Shown: positions 38,639 to 48,656 of the stretch, piece after piece | Layout: every line of letters starts with the position of its first letter | How positions within the stretch are numbered: the stretch's first letter is position 1 | DNA from: JALJPB01 sp034111045 | GTDB taxonomy: Bacteria > Pseudomonadota > Gammaproteobacteria > Enterobacterales > Alteromonadaceae | Length of the DNA: 64,000 bases | Assembly: GCA_034111045.1 (NCBI GenBank) | Contig: JAWUYA010000072.1 | Coordinates: 8,372 to 72,371, forward strand | Reading direction: 5' to 3' | Notes under the pieces: model-generated | The model's input: the letters and a program-made list of their open reading frames with translations, nothing else | The model's database searches: none | Told to the model about the DNA's origin: nothing | Made by a program: the position numbers and the translations under genes

Positions 38639-39640
38639 TTACAGTTCTGTGTTAAGTAAACGTTGCACACAATTAACTATTTGGTCTACCTGAGGTAAAG
38701 CGGCGTGTTCAAGATGTTTTGGATAAGGAATAGGCACTTCTTGAGTACAAATTCTTTGCACAGGCGCATCTAAAGTCCAAAACGCCTGCTCCATAATAAT
38801 GGCACTGAGTTCACCCGCTAAACTACCTGTTTTCCAGCCTTCATCAATAATAATTGCGCGATGTGTTTTCTCAACACTTGCTATAATTGTTGCCTTGTCT
38901 AAAGGACGTAAGCAACGCAAATCAACAACTTCAACCTTAATATTTAGCACTTCAAGCGCTGATGCTGCCTTTAATACTTTAGGCAAGCTGCCACCGTAAG
39001 TTATTAAGGTGATATCGGTCCCTTGCTTACGTATTATCGCTTTTTCCATATCGGCTTCAGGCCCATCTAAAACATCACCTTGGGTATTTAATAACATCAC
39101 ATGTTCGAAAATAAGCACTGGGTCGGGGTCTTGTAATGCTTGTAGCAGCATATAACGAGCATCGTTTTGTGTGGCAGGGCTTAACACTTTTAAACCAGGA
39201 ATATGGGCGTATAAATTTTCCCAACTATGTGAATGTTGCGCGGCCAATTGTAAACCCGCGCCACACGCCATACGAATTACAAGAGGTACATTGAATTGGC
39301 CACCAGACATATGCCGTAAGGTAGCCGCGCTATTAACAATTTGATCCATCGCCAACAAGCTAAAATTGACGGTCATCACTTCAACTATAGGCTTCATACC
39401 GCCTAATGCCGCGCCAATACCTACACCAACAAAACCAGATTCACACAAGGGTGTATCAATTATCCGTTGATCGCCATATTGGGCTAATAGCCCCTTAGTA
39501 ACGCCGTAACAACCGCCATAATGACCAACATCTTCACCCATCAAAAAAACACGCTCATCTTCGTTCAGACTTTGTATAATACCGGCTCGCAGAGCGTCTC
39601 GGTAAGTCATAGAGTCGCTGTTAGTTTTTTGTGTATTCAT
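38639..39640 (-). CDS. 2-oxoacid/acetoin dehydrogenase E1 beta subunit
   Basis: 333 residues of the transketolase-like E1 beta family. MTYRDALRAGI start, FLMGEDVGHYGG, RIIDTPLCESGFVGVGIGAA and DLRCLRPLD are family hallmarks. It forms the heterotetrameric TPP-dependent E1 with the alpha subunit encoded 27 bases upstream. The substrate could be pyruvate, acetoin or another 2-oxoacid; sequence alone does not settle it. Confidence 0.9.
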   Translation of the reverse strand: MNTQKTNSDSMTYRDALRAGIIQSLNEDERVFLMGEDVGHYGGCYGVTKGLLAQYGDQRIIDTPLCESGFVGVGIGAALGGMKPIVEVMTVNFSLLAMDQIVNSAATLRHMSGGQFNVPLVIRMACGAGLQLAAQHSHSWENLYAHIPGLKVLSPATQNDARYMLLQALQDPDPVLIFEHVMLLNTQGDVLDGPEADMEKAIIRKQGTDITLITYGGSLPKVLKAASALEVLNIKVEVVDLRCLRPLDKATIIASVEKTHRAIIIDEGWKTGSLAGELSAIIMEQAFWTLDAPVQRICTQEVPIPYPKHLEHAALPQVDQIVNCVQRLLNTEL

Positions 39641-39667
39641 CCATACCTCCCTGCCCAGTTTTAATAT

Positions 39668-40654
39668 TTACTTCATGTTTTTTTGGCTATAAACGTCTTT
39701 ACACAGATCTTCGACAGCTTGTAACTGTCCTAGCTCGGCAAACGCAATTGCATCGAGTATTTCATTTTTTATTTCCAACTCAATATCACTAAATTCATTA
39801 CCATTAAGTTGATAATTTTTCCTTAACCAATGCTTTAATTTGATCACTGGACCATGTTTTTGCCACTTCTGTACTTCTTCTTTGTCGCGATAAAGCTGTC
39901 CATCAAAACTAGAATGACCACGAAAACGATAACTTTGACACTCTAAAAAGTAGGGTTGGCCAAGAGTTTTAATGGTATCAACCGCCTTAATTGCTGCAGC
40001 CTCAACATTGACGACATTCATCCCATCTACTTGCTCGGCACTCATACCATAGCTCTTTGCTTTCTTTGCTATATTAATCTCTGATTCAGAGAAGGCTAAG
40101 GCTGTTCCCATCGCATAACCATTATTTTCACAGACAAATAGCACAGGTAATTGCCAAAGTACGGCGAGATTCATTGCTTCATGAAACTCGCCTTCGGCAA
40201 CGGCACCCTCACCAAAAAAACAAACAGTGATAGCTTTTGTTGCTTGCATTTTATTTGCCATTGCTAAACCTGCAGCTAAGGGTAAACCACCACCGACAAT
40301 GGCATTACCACCATAAAAGTTATTATGTTTATCAAATAAATGCATAGAACCCCCACGCCCTTTACTGCAGCCATTAGTGCGTCCGTACATTTCAGCAAGT
40401 ACTGATTTCATTGATAAACCTCGGGCAAGTGCATGACCATGTTCACGGTAAGTTGCCACTATTTGATCTTCTGCTGATAGCGCCGCCATTACACCCACAG
40501 CGATAGCCTCTTCGCCAATATAAAGATGTAAAAAGCCGCGTATTTTTTCTTGTGTATACAGTTCAGCACATTTTTCTTCAAAAAGTCGAATGCTTAACAT
40601 TTGTTTTAACTTCTCGAGCAAATGGGCTTTATCAAGGTGTAGTTTATCGTTCAT
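39668..40654 (-). CDS. 2-oxoacid/acetoin dehydrogenase E1 alpha subunit
   Basis: 328 residues. TPP-binding motif GEGAVAEGEFHEAMNLAVLW...NN, with the start of the fold at RGFLHLYIGEEAIAVG and the GRGGSMHLFD segment, all typical of E1 alpha of PDH, AcoA and BkdA type. It overlaps the acyl-CoA ligase gene by 4 bases, binding ligase and dehydrogenase into one translation unit. Confidence 0.9.
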   Translation of the reverse strand: MNDKLHLDKAHLLEKLKQMLSIRLFEEKCAELYTQEKIRGFLHLYIGEEAIAVGVMAALSAEDQIVATYREHGHALARGLSMKSVLAEMYGRTNGCSKGRGGSMHLFDKHNNFYGGNAIVGGGLPLAAGLAMANKMQATKAITVCFFGEGAVAEGEFHEAMNLAVLWQLPVLFVCENNGYAMGTALAFSESEINIAKKAKSYGMSAEQVDGMNVVNVEAAAIKAVDTIKTLGQPYFLECQSYRFRGHSSFDGQLYRDKEEVQKWQKHGPVIKLKHWLRKNYQLNGNEFSDIELEIKNEILDAIAFAELGQLQAVEDLCKDVYSQKNMK

Positions 40655-42435
40655 TTTTCATCACTTTCTAAGGTGGAAATGTCGCCTTCCGGTAAATGCA
40701 GTTCTCGTGCTTTTAATAATCGACGCATTATTTTTCCACTACGGGTTTTAGGTAGGTTCTGTCTAAATATTATTTCTTTAGGGGCAACCGTTGCACCTAA
40801 TCTTTGACGGGCAAAACCTTTTAATTCTTTTTGTAAAGCGGCTAGTGTAGAATCGTTATGCGCTACTTCTGATTTTAATGTGACATAAGCTTTCACTATC
40901 TCTCCAGCAATATCGTCGGGTACGCCAATAACCGCAACCTCAACCACTGATTCATGCTCCATAAGAACACTTTCAACTTCAAACGGTCCAATTAAATGGC
41001 CAGACGATTTAATCAAATCATCTGCACGGCCAACAAACCAGTAATAACCTTGTGAGTCTCGTTTAGCTAAATCCCCTGTTAAGTACCAACCGTCTTGAAA
41101 ACATTGTTGATATTTATCTTCACGATGCAAATACCCTCGAAACATAGAGGGCCAGCCCTGTTTTAATGCCAGCTCGCCAATTTCCATGTTTTTGTTTATT
41201 ATTTCAACGTGACCTTGTTTATTATGTTTGACTATAGCGGCGGTGATGCCAGGTAGTGGTAACCCCATAGAACCTGGTTTTATTGGTTGGCTAGCCAGAT
41301 TAGCTATCATTATTGCGCCGGTTTCTGTTTGCCACCAGTTATCGTGAAACGGTAAGCCAAGCACTTTGTCACTCCATCTTACCGCCTCTGCATTTAAAGG
41401 TTCTCCAACACTGGCGATAAACCTTAATGTTGATAAATCATAATGGTCCCGAATTTCAGTCCCTACTCTCATTAACATACGAATAGCTGTTGGAGCGGTA
41501 TACCACACGGTTATTTTTTGTTGCTGTATAATTTGGTACCAACGCTCGGCATCAAATTCAGCTTCATCAACAATCATAGTCACCCCAAGACAAAGTGGAG
41601 CGATAATCCCGTACGAAGTACCAGTTACCCAACCAGGGTCGGCTGTACACCAATAAATGTCGTCTTGCTTTAAATTTAAAGCATACTTTGCTGAAGATTG
41701 ATGTGCTAACACCGCTTGATGCACATGCATAACACCTTTAGGTTTACCTGTGGTTCCACTAGTAAAATGCAATAAAGACAAATCTTCACCATGGCTTTGA
41801 ATACATGGGTACCTTGAGTCTGCATTGGCGAGTAGTTCGGCTAATACAAAACAATTTTGGCCTAAATGTCGTGGTTTAACATCAGTCTCATTAAAATGTT
41901 CAGGGCTATCAACAAATAAAACCACTTTAAGGTTGGTCAACTCATGATCCCAATGACTTATTTTTTTTCTGTATAAATTAATGGTGGTGATTAAAACATT
42001 AGCCTCACCAATTTCCATGCGAGAACGAATAGGTTCGGGGCCAAAAGCGGAAAATAACGGTGTAAAGACCCCGCCAAACTTTAGTGTCCCTAACGCAGAG
42101 ATATAAAGTAGGGGTACTCTGTTAACCAAACTAAAGACACGTACACCTTTGCCAAAGCCAAGTTTAGCTAACACACTGGCAAAGCAACTCGTTTGCTCGG
42201 CTAAATCATGGTAACTAAAATCAATTTGTTGTTCATGCTGACCTAGCCAACGTAGTGCAATTTTATGTTCAATGGCCGTATTTAAATGCTTATCAATGGC
42301 TTGATAAGCAATATTAAGGTTTTGATTAGGATTTATATTCCAATTAAATTCATCACAAGCCTGTTGATAATCGCTTAGGTTTACACTGTCTTGGGGGGGT
42401 AACTTTTTAAGAATTATATTTTCAAACATAAACAA
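40651..42435 (-). CDS. Acetyl/short-chain acyl-CoA synthetase (AMP-forming)
   Basis: 594-residue ANL-superfamily ligase. LLHFTSGTTGKPKGV is the P-loop, HDNWWQTETG the A5 motif with the paired tryptophans that restrict acetyl-CoA synthetases to small acyl groups, and PKTRSGKIMRRLL holds the C-terminal catalytic lysine, a known acetylation target. It is shorter than housekeeping Acs (about 650). First gene of the ligase-E1 alpha-E1 beta-E2-ACP-ppsA operon. An FNR-type palindrome lies 65 bases upstream. Likely activates acetate or propionate to the CoA thioester. Confidence 0.88.
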   Translation of the reverse strand: MFMFENIILKKLPPQDSVNLSDYQQACDEFNWNINPNQNLNIAYQAIDKHLNTAIEHKIALRWLGQHEQQIDFSYHDLAEQTSCFASVLAKLGFGKGVRVFSLVNRVPLLYISALGTLKFGGVFTPLFSAFGPEPIRSRMEIGEANVLITTINLYRKKISHWDHELTNLKVVLFVDSPEHFNETDVKPRHLGQNCFVLAELLANADSRYPCIQSHGEDLSLLHFTSGTTGKPKGVMHVHQAVLAHQSSAKYALNLKQDDIYWCTADPGWVTGTSYGIIAPLCLGVTMIVDEAEFDAERWYQIIQQQKITVWYTAPTAIRMLMRVGTEIRDHYDLSTLRFIASVGEPLNAEAVRWSDKVLGLPFHDNWWQTETGAIMIANLASQPIKPGSMGLPLPGITAAIVKHNKQGHVEIINKNMEIGELALKQGWPSMFRGYLHREDKYQQCFQDGWYLTGDLAKRDSQGYYWFVGRADDLIKSSGHLIGPFEVESVLMEHESVVEVAVIGVPDDIAGEIVKAYVTLKSEVAHNDSTLAALQKELKGFARQRLGATVAPKEIIFRQNLPKTRSGKIMRRLLKARELHLPEGDISTLESDEK

Positions 42436-42498
42436 ATATTCTATTAAATAAACACAGAAAAAGTATAGTGTTTATTGAATTCATTACTTTGGACTTTA

Positions 42499-42512
42499 CT
42501 GATTTATATCAG
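42499..42512. promoter_or_regulatory. FNR/Anr-type palindrome upstream of the ligase-E1-E2-ACP-ppsA operon
   Basis: CTGATTTATATCAG carries TGAT-N4-ATCA, the same core and the same deviation from full FNR consensus as the site at 30254-30267. On the minus strand a TATACT hexamer (42462-42467) could be the -10; it lies within a 13-base stretch (AAAAGTATAGTGT on the plus strand) also present before the FNT gene at 30207-30219. Confidence 0.5.
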
Positions 42513-42938
42513 ATATAAATACAATAATGACTTAATGACTGCTCTATTAATTTTGTCTGCTATTATTTTGTATTTTACACTCTGATTTTAAAAAGGTTTA
42601 TAATTGATATAGTATTAAATTTTGTAAATAAACTTAAAGAAAAAGAGTAAAAAAAAAAGAGTAAAAAAAAAAGAGTTCAACAGATGAAATGACACTTGAA
42701 AACTCAGAGAAGATAAAGTAAAAAGCATTGGCGTATAAACTATAGTAATTTAATATCAACAAGTTAAAGTTAAAATCCTTATAATAACAAAGAGGTATAC
42801 AGTATCAAAACAAAGTGATGCAGGCTGCTTGTTAAGAAATATTCCAAGGGTTAATGAACAAGTGATCCGTTAAACGCTGTCGTCTGAAAGTAAGGTTATA
42901 AACTACACTAAAGTAAATGACTCGAGCTGGTAATTATT
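42513..42938. other. Divergent spacer before nfeD, with A-rich 14-base tandem repeat
   Basis: Gap between the acyl-CoA ligase operon and nfeD. It holds about 2.8 copies of a 14-base A-rich unit (GAGT followed by ten As) at 42637-42676, on which slippage is likely. No gene is seen. Confidence 0.6.
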
Positions 42939-44306
42939 ATGTTTTATTGGCGTTTATTTATCATTATCTTATCTTTGCTCACTGCACCGTATGGCATAGC
43001 ACAAATGGGCTCTGTAGAGAAAAACCTCAAATTTACAGTGCCTGTACTCACCATTAATAGTGCTATTGGCCCAGCCGTAAGCGAATATATTATTGCCGAA
43101 ATTAACAAGGCAAATGATGCAGCAAACACCCCACTAATCATAATCACTTTAGATACCCCCGGAGGGTTAAGTTCAAGTCTTAGAGAAATAAACCAACGCA
43201 TTTTAAATTCACGTATTCCGATCGCTTGTTTGGTTTATCCACAAGGCGCACGAGCAGCTAGCGCAGGAACTTACCTATTATATGCTTGCCATTATGCAGC
43301 AATGGCGCCAGCCACAACTATGGGTGCAGCAACACCCGTTAATATAGCTACTCCTGCTTCTACCCCGAATGATGCTAACGAAAAAAACAAATCAGCTTCG
43401 GCAATGGAAAAAAAAGTACTCAATGATGCAATCGCTTATATTCGCTCACTAGCACAGTTACGCAAGAGAAATGAGGGATGGGCTCAATTAGCGGTTTCAG
43501 AAGCTGCAACACTGACTGCAAAAGAAGCCCTTAAAAATAATGTCATCAATTACATTACTCCTAATCCACAAAATCTTTTAGCGACACTCATTCAAGCCGA
43601 TGAATTAACCATTGGCTTAGAGGTTGTGAATTTAGAAAACACCCAATTAAAGACTATTGCCCCAGATTGGCGTAATCGCTTTATTACCACAATAACGGAT
43701 CCCAATATCGCTTATATATTAATGTTAATTGGTATTTATGGTCTAGTCTTGGAATTTTATAGCCCTGGTATAGGCGTCGCTGGGATCACCGGTATTATTT
43801 CGTTACTTGTTGCTCTTTATGCCTTTCAACTTTTACCCTTGAGTTTTTCAGGGATGGCCTTGATCTTGTTTGGCATTGGTTTACTGGTTGCTGAGTCTAT
43901 CATGCCAAGTTTTGGCATATTTGGCATTGGTGGAACCATTGCTTTTGTTTTCGGTTCAATATTGTTAATTGATACACAAAACCCTCATTTTCTTATTTCA
44001 TTGCCTCTAATTACCGCCTTTGCATTTGTATCGGTACTTTTTTTTGTTGTTTCGTTGGGGATTATCTGGCGAAAAAGAAAAGCAAGAATAGTATCAGGGC
44101 AAGAAGAACTGATCGGCGCTACTGCTATTGCTGAAGCTAATTTCACCGACAAAGGCTTTGTTATTTTTAATGGTGAGCGTTGGGCCGCTTTATTCATTGA
44201 CCCCGTTAAAAAAGGCCAAAAAGTTAAAATAGATACTATAAACGGTTTAGTTTTAACCACTTCACCAATCCAAAAAGAGGAGCTTAGCCATGGAATTTCT
44301 ACTTAA
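42939..44306 (+). CDS. NfeD-family membrane serine protease (long form)
   Basis: 455 residues: signal peptide (about 1-21), periplasmic ClpP-like serine protease domain, four or so membrane helices, and a C-terminal OB-fold (NfeD) domain. The nucleophile is S108 in GARAASAGTYLL, preceded by TLDTPGGLSSSLREI as in the STOPP/1510-N proteases. These cleave stomatin-like partners at hydrophobic C-termini. The stop overlaps the slipin gene by 17 bases, the classical NfeD-stomatin pair. Confidence 0.9.
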   Translation: MFYWRLFIIILSLLTAPYGIAQMGSVEKNLKFTVPVLTINSAIGPAVSEYIIAEINKANDAANTPLIIITLDTPGGLSSSLREINQRILNSRIPIACLVYPQGARAASAGTYLLYACHYAAMAPATTMGAATPVNIATPASTPNDANEKNKSASAMEKKVLNDAIAYIRSLAQLRKRNEGWAQLAVSEAATLTAKEALKNNVINYITPNPQNLLATLIQADELTIGLEVVNLENTQLKTIAPDWRNRFITTITDPNIAYILMLIGIYGLVLEFYSPGIGVAGITGIISLLVALYAFQLLPLSFSGMALILFGIGLLVAESIMPSFGIFGIGGTIAFVFGSILLIDTQNPHFLISLPLITAFAFVSVLFFVVSLGIIWRKRKARIVSGQEELIGATAIAEANFTDKGFVIFNGERWAALFIDPVKKGQKVKIDTINGLVLTTSPIQKEELSHGIST

Positions 44307-45072
44307 TAATCAACATTTTTTTCCAAGTTTTGTTATCGTGATAGTCGTTGTCTTATTGTTAAGTGCCTTTAGAATTTTACGAGAATACGAGCGTGCCGTG
44401 GTTTTTCTGCTGGGTCGCTTTGATAAAATTAAAGGCCCGGGCTTAATCATTATTATTCCTTTCATTCAGCAGATGGTGCGCGTTGATTTACGTACTGTGG
44501 TAATGGATGTTCCAAGCCAAGACGTTATTAGCCGTGATAATGTTTCTGTGCGAGTAAATGCAGTGATATATTTTCGGGTGATTGACGCACAAAAAGCTAT
44601 TATTAATGTTGAAAATTACCTGCAAGCCACCTCTCAATTAGCCCAAACGACACTTCGTTCGGTATTGGGCCAGCATGAATTAGATGAAATGTTAGCGAGT
44701 AGAGAAGCGCTCAATATTGATATCCAAGAAATTTTAGATGCGCGAACCGATGGCTGGGGCATTAAAGTATCTAACGTTGAAATAAAACATATTGACCTTA
44801 ATGAAACGATGATCAGGGCAATAGCGAAACAAGCAGAAGCTGAAAGAACCCGACGAGCAAAAGTGATACATGCTATGGGTGAAACAGAAGCGGCTAAAAA
44901 ACTAGGGGAAGCTGCCAATCAGTTAAGTGCTGAGCCTAATGCGTTAATGCTTCGTTATTTACAAACACTCACCGAAATTGCCAGTGAAAAGAACTCTACG
45001 ATTCTTTTTCCATTACCGTTGGAATTATTAAAAGGTTTGTTTGACCATTCACAAAAGAGTAAGAATGATTAA
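44290..45072 (+). CDS. Slipin (SPFH/stomatin/prohibitin family)
   Basis: 260 residues: one N-terminal membrane hairpin helix (about 12-28), then the SPFH domain (EYERAVVFLLGRFDKIKGPG, VDLRTVVMDVPSQDVISRDNV) and a coiled-coil rich in EAERTRRAK and GETEAAKK. Forms ring-like assemblies in membrane microdomains. Partner and probable substrate of the NfeD protease upstream, with which it is translationally coupled. Confidence 0.92.
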   Translation: MEFLLNNQHFFPSFVIVIVVVLLLSAFRILREYERAVVFLLGRFDKIKGPGLIIIIPFIQQMVRVDLRTVVMDVPSQDVISRDNVSVRVNAVIYFRVIDAQKAIINVENYLQATSQLAQTTLRSVLGQHELDEMLASREALNIDIQEILDARTDGWGIKVSNVEIKHIDLNETMIRAIAKQAEAERTRRAKVIHAMGETEAAKKLGEAANQLSAEPNALMLRYLQTLTEIASEKNSTILFPLPLELLKGLFDHSQKSKND

Positions 45073-45379
45073 GGTCGTGCAATAACTCTTTTTAAATTCA
45101 ACAATTTCAATGTGTATTTTGCCATACATTAAAATGTTTAGGATTTTTTCAATTCAACCAAGTAAAAATACCCTTTAAAATCAGATTATTAAAGCCACTT
45201 TATTATGCATATCAAATCTAGCGTTTTCCTTAAACATTTACACACATAAAATTTGTTTCAATTGCTAACTTTATTTGTTAAAACATCGATGTTAATTTTA
45301 CATTTTTATAACGATGTTCTACTTTAAAAGTGATCGTAATTTTAATAAAAATTCATATAATATATAAAGGAATAAAAGT
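45073..45379. other. 307-base spacer before the TonB receptor
   Basis: AT-rich region with no gene. I see no Fur-box-like sequence by eye. AAAGGA precedes the receptor ATG by about 9 bases. Confidence 0.5.
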
Positions 45380-48019
45380 ATGTCAATTTTGGTTAGAAAA
45401 AAACACCTCCTCGCCCTGAGTATTACCGCCGCTTTGTTAACCGCGCCAAGTGTTAGCCTTTTTGCTGCCGAAGGAGTTGAAGAAGTTGAACGAATAGAAG
45501 TTACCGGCTCACATATTACTCGAAATGATATGGCGGGTCCTTCCCCTTTAACATCCTTGAGTGCAAAAGACATTGAAAACGCTGGTGTAACTGATTTAAT
45601 CGGGTTGTTCACAAAACTACCTATTTCTGGCCAAGGTACATTTTCGACACAAGCAAACAGTAGTGATGATACTGCCAATGGTGGTTCAAGCGTCTCATTA
45701 CGTGGCTTAGGTGCAGACTCAACACTCATTCTTATTAATGGTCGTCGTGTCTCAGTATCGCCATTTGCCAAAAATATTGATACCGCCTTTGTTGATATCA
45801 ATAATATTCCATTAGCAGCCATTAAACGCGTTGATATTTTAAAAGACGGAGCATCCGCTACTTATGGTTCTGATGCGATAGCCGGTGTTATCAATGTTAT
45901 TTTAAAAGATGACTTTGATGGTGCTGAAATCAGTGCTAAATATGGCGATACCGCAGACGGTGGTGGTGAAGAAAAAAATATCAGCATGGTTTGGGGTAAC
46001 CAAACAGATAAAACGAGTCATACTTTTGTGTTAGATTATTTTTCTCGAGAAGAAGTACTTTATGGTGACCGTGACTATTCAAGTACATCAAATCAAGTTG
46101 GCCGTACAGGCCTTCCATATGCCGATGACTTTAGAAGTTCTGCGGGTATTCCGGGGACTATCGCTTTAGCTGCTGACTCAACAAACAGATTACCTGATAC
46201 CTTTGGTAATGATGTCTGTGCAGCAGAAGATATTGTAGGAACTTTATGTCGCTATGATTATGCGCCTGTGATGACAATGATCCCAGCAACCGAACGAATT
46301 AGTTTTAATTATATGGGAAATTATGAAATTAATAATAGTTTGGAAGCCTTTGTAGAGTTAAATGGTCAAAATGCAAAAACCACTATCCGTGGTGCTGGTA
46401 GCCCAAGCTTTAATGAATTATTTATGGCGGGTGATAATCCAAACCACCCAATGGCAAATTTACCTAATCATGAATATTATCAACAAGATTTAACCATGCG
46501 CCGAAGAATGGTTGATATTGGTAACCGTGAAAAAAATGTTGATTCAAATTATTACCGCACCATTTTAGGATTAAAAGGAGTGATTGATAATGAATGGCAC
46601 TGGGAAGGAGCTTATAGTTATATTAAAAGCAGTGCTGTAGAGCGAGGCGTCGATGGTTTCCCTAATTCAAGGCGGGTTCAAGAAGCCATAGATAACGGTT
46701 CATGGAACCCTTTTGAGCCATCTTCAAATAGTCAAGAAGCACTTGACTACATTGAAACACAAACCACACGTATTGGTAAATCTACTAATAAATCCCTTGA
46801 TTTTAAAATATCAGGTCCGGTTATGGAGCTCAGTCATGGTGATTTAATGGTTGCAGTAGGTGCTGAGTATCGTGAAGAAAGTATCAGTGATAATCCTGAT
46901 GATCAATTTTTACGAGGTGAAGTCTTTGGTACTGAAGCTACCAGAGCAAGTGGCCAACGAGATAACACAGCCATATTTGGTGAGCTAGGCCTGCCTTTGC
47001 TTGATACTTTAGAGGTACAACTTGCCGTACGTCATGAAGACTATAGTGATTTTGGTACAACAACCGACCCTAAAGTTGCCTTTATTTGGAACCCCAGTGA
47101 AAGTTTGTCTTTGCGGGGATCAATTGGCACCGCTTTTAGAGCGCCCTCTTTACATCAAATAGGTTTAGGTAGTACTGATGAATCTCCTACTTTAGTCGAT
47201 AACGTACGCTGTGATGCTGTTGGAAACATAAATAAAGCGTGTGACCCTCAAGAGTATACGGCAATATTAACGGGAAATGAGGACTTAGGCCCTGAAGAGT
47301 CAACCAGTTACAATGTTGGCGTTATTTACCAATTAACTGAGAATATTGATTTTTCACTAGATTATTATAACTATGACATTGAAAATGTTATCACTAAAGA
47401 TACTCAATATAAATTTGATACTCAGGGTAATGACCCACTTGTCGTTGAGAGGCTACCGAGTAATATTGCTAACGATCCCGGTGAGGTTGTCCGCATTTTC
47501 GATAAATATGAAAATGTTGGTAATATTCAAACATCAGGTTTAGATTTTGATATCGGTTATAACCTTCAAAATACTGAGTTAGGTGATTTTAAATTTACTT
47601 ATGTCCTAAATTATGTATTGGAATATGAAGATATTCGACCAAATTCAGATGGTTCAACTCGTGTTGATACCCAAGAAGGTGATTTTAAACAACCTGAATT
47701 TCGTTGGACTTTTTCAACGTCATGGATAAAAGAAGATTGGAACGCCAATTTAGCTATTAATTATGTGTCTGAATTTAAACAAGATGACTCAGTACGAATT
47801 CAAGGTGATGGTACTATCTTACCTGATATAAAGGCTATGACTACCGTTGACACCACAGTTAACTATATCGGTCTAGAAGATACCACGTTAACACTCGGTG
47901 CCACTAACTTGTTTAACGAAAAACCACCGTACAGCTATCATGATTTTATGGGTTATGTCACCGATACACATAATGGTCAAGGCCGTTTCGTTTATTTGAA
48001 AGCGACTTATAGTTTTTAG
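45380..48019 (+). CDS. TonB-dependent outer-membrane receptor
   Basis: 879 residues. A signal peptide (to about residue 30, SLFAAEG) is followed by a TonB-box-like VEEVERIEVTGSHI, the plug domain (SSVSLRGLGADSTLILINGRRV, DGASATYGSDAIAGVINVIL) and a 22-stranded barrel ending in the outer-membrane signature FVYLKATYSF. It belongs to the large TonB receptor group common in marine Alteromonadales; the ligand (peptide, sugar or siderophore) cannot be told. No transporter or regulator is next to it. A very strong terminator follows 15 bases after the stop. Confidence 0.9.
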   Translation: MSILVRKKHLLALSITAALLTAPSVSLFAAEGVEEVERIEVTGSHITRNDMAGPSPLTSLSAKDIENAGVTDLIGLFTKLPISGQGTFSTQANSSDDTANGGSSVSLRGLGADSTLILINGRRVSVSPFAKNIDTAFVDINNIPLAAIKRVDILKDGASATYGSDAIAGVINVILKDDFDGAEISAKYGDTADGGGEEKNISMVWGNQTDKTSHTFVLDYFSREEVLYGDRDYSSTSNQVGRTGLPYADDFRSSAGIPGTIALAADSTNRLPDTFGNDVCAAEDIVGTLCRYDYAPVMTMIPATERISFNYMGNYEINNSLEAFVELNGQNAKTTIRGAGSPSFNELFMAGDNPNHPMANLPNHEYYQQDLTMRRRMVDIGNREKNVDSNYYRTILGLKGVIDNEWHWEGAYSYIKSSAVERGVDGFPNSRRVQEAIDNGSWNPFEPSSNSQEALDYIETQTTRIGKSTNKSLDFKISGPVMELSHGDLMVAVGAEYREESISDNPDDQFLRGEVFGTEATRASGQRDNTAIFGELGLPLLDTLEVQLAVRHEDYSDFGTTTDPKVAFIWNPSESLSLRGSIGTAFRAPSLHQIGLGSTDESPTLVDNVRCDAVGNINKACDPQEYTAILTGNEDLGPEESTSYNVGVIYQLTENIDFSLDYYNYDIENVITKDTQYKFDTQGNDPLVVERLPSNIANDPGEVVRIFDKYENVGNIQTSGLDFDIGYNLQNTELGDFKFTYVLNYVLEYEDIRPNSDGSTRVDTQEGDFKQPEFRWTFSTSWIKEDWNANLAINYVSEFKQDDSVRIQGDGTILPDIKAMTTVDTTVNYIGLEDTTLTLGATNLFNEKPPYSYHDFMGYVTDTHNGQGRFVYLKATYSF

Positions 48020-48033
48020 TAGTAGGTCAACTA

Positions 48034-48084
48034 TTAACAATAATTAAAAAAGCCGCGGTTAGCGGCTTTTTTAATTATTGTTAA
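48034..48084. terminator. Very long bidirectional terminator hairpin
   Basis: A perfect 23-bp stem (48034-48056 with 48062-48084) and a 5-base loop GGTTA. The GC-rich inner part GCCGC / GCGGC is followed by six Ts, giving an intrinsic terminator in both directions. Confidence 0.9.
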
Positions 48085-48656
48085 CTGATGTTCACATACT
48101 TTTCATTAAATGATATTAAATATAAAAGCAGTGGAATGATTTTTTCAACTTGCGACAATTCAATCAACATCTTGATTTACTTCACCTTTAAATAACCACA
48201 TCATTATTTTAACTATAAAACCCTACATTATCATCGTGTTATAGGCACCCGACCATCACTCTCGATAAAAGAATATCGACATCAGTTGCGAATAAATTTA
48301 TTGACAATTATTTATTTAAATCCAATCCTTTGGCATGGGATTTGCTATTAAAATTAATTTAGTATAATGTATATAAAATATTTATTGAGTTGTTGAGTTG
48401 TTAAACGGCATTTGTATTACTGCGGGTTTGTTCTACTTGATTAAATTTTATTGGTAAGGGGATTATAGTTTATAGCAGGAAATTTAGCTTTAATAGCTGA
48501 GCAAGTAATGGATTACAGATCAAGTAAATAAAGAACTTAACTTTGAGTACCATTCGAAAAGTGGCATCAAAAATTTAGTCACGCTAGTCACACTAGTTTT
48601 ACTATCGAATAAAGAGTTAAGTGTCGTAACAAACTGTTTGAAGGATATATATTGTA
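48085..48656. other. 572-base spacer before the pilus locus
   Basis: AT-rich region with no coding frame that I would support. It probably carries the promoter and leader of the chaperone-usher operon; a short CTAGTCACACTAG repeat lies at about 48583-48597. Confidence 0.5.

Noticed and set aside
45319..45822. 167-codon frame opposite the TonB receptor start
   Set aside because: Antisense shadow; composition typical of reverse reading of plug-domain codons.
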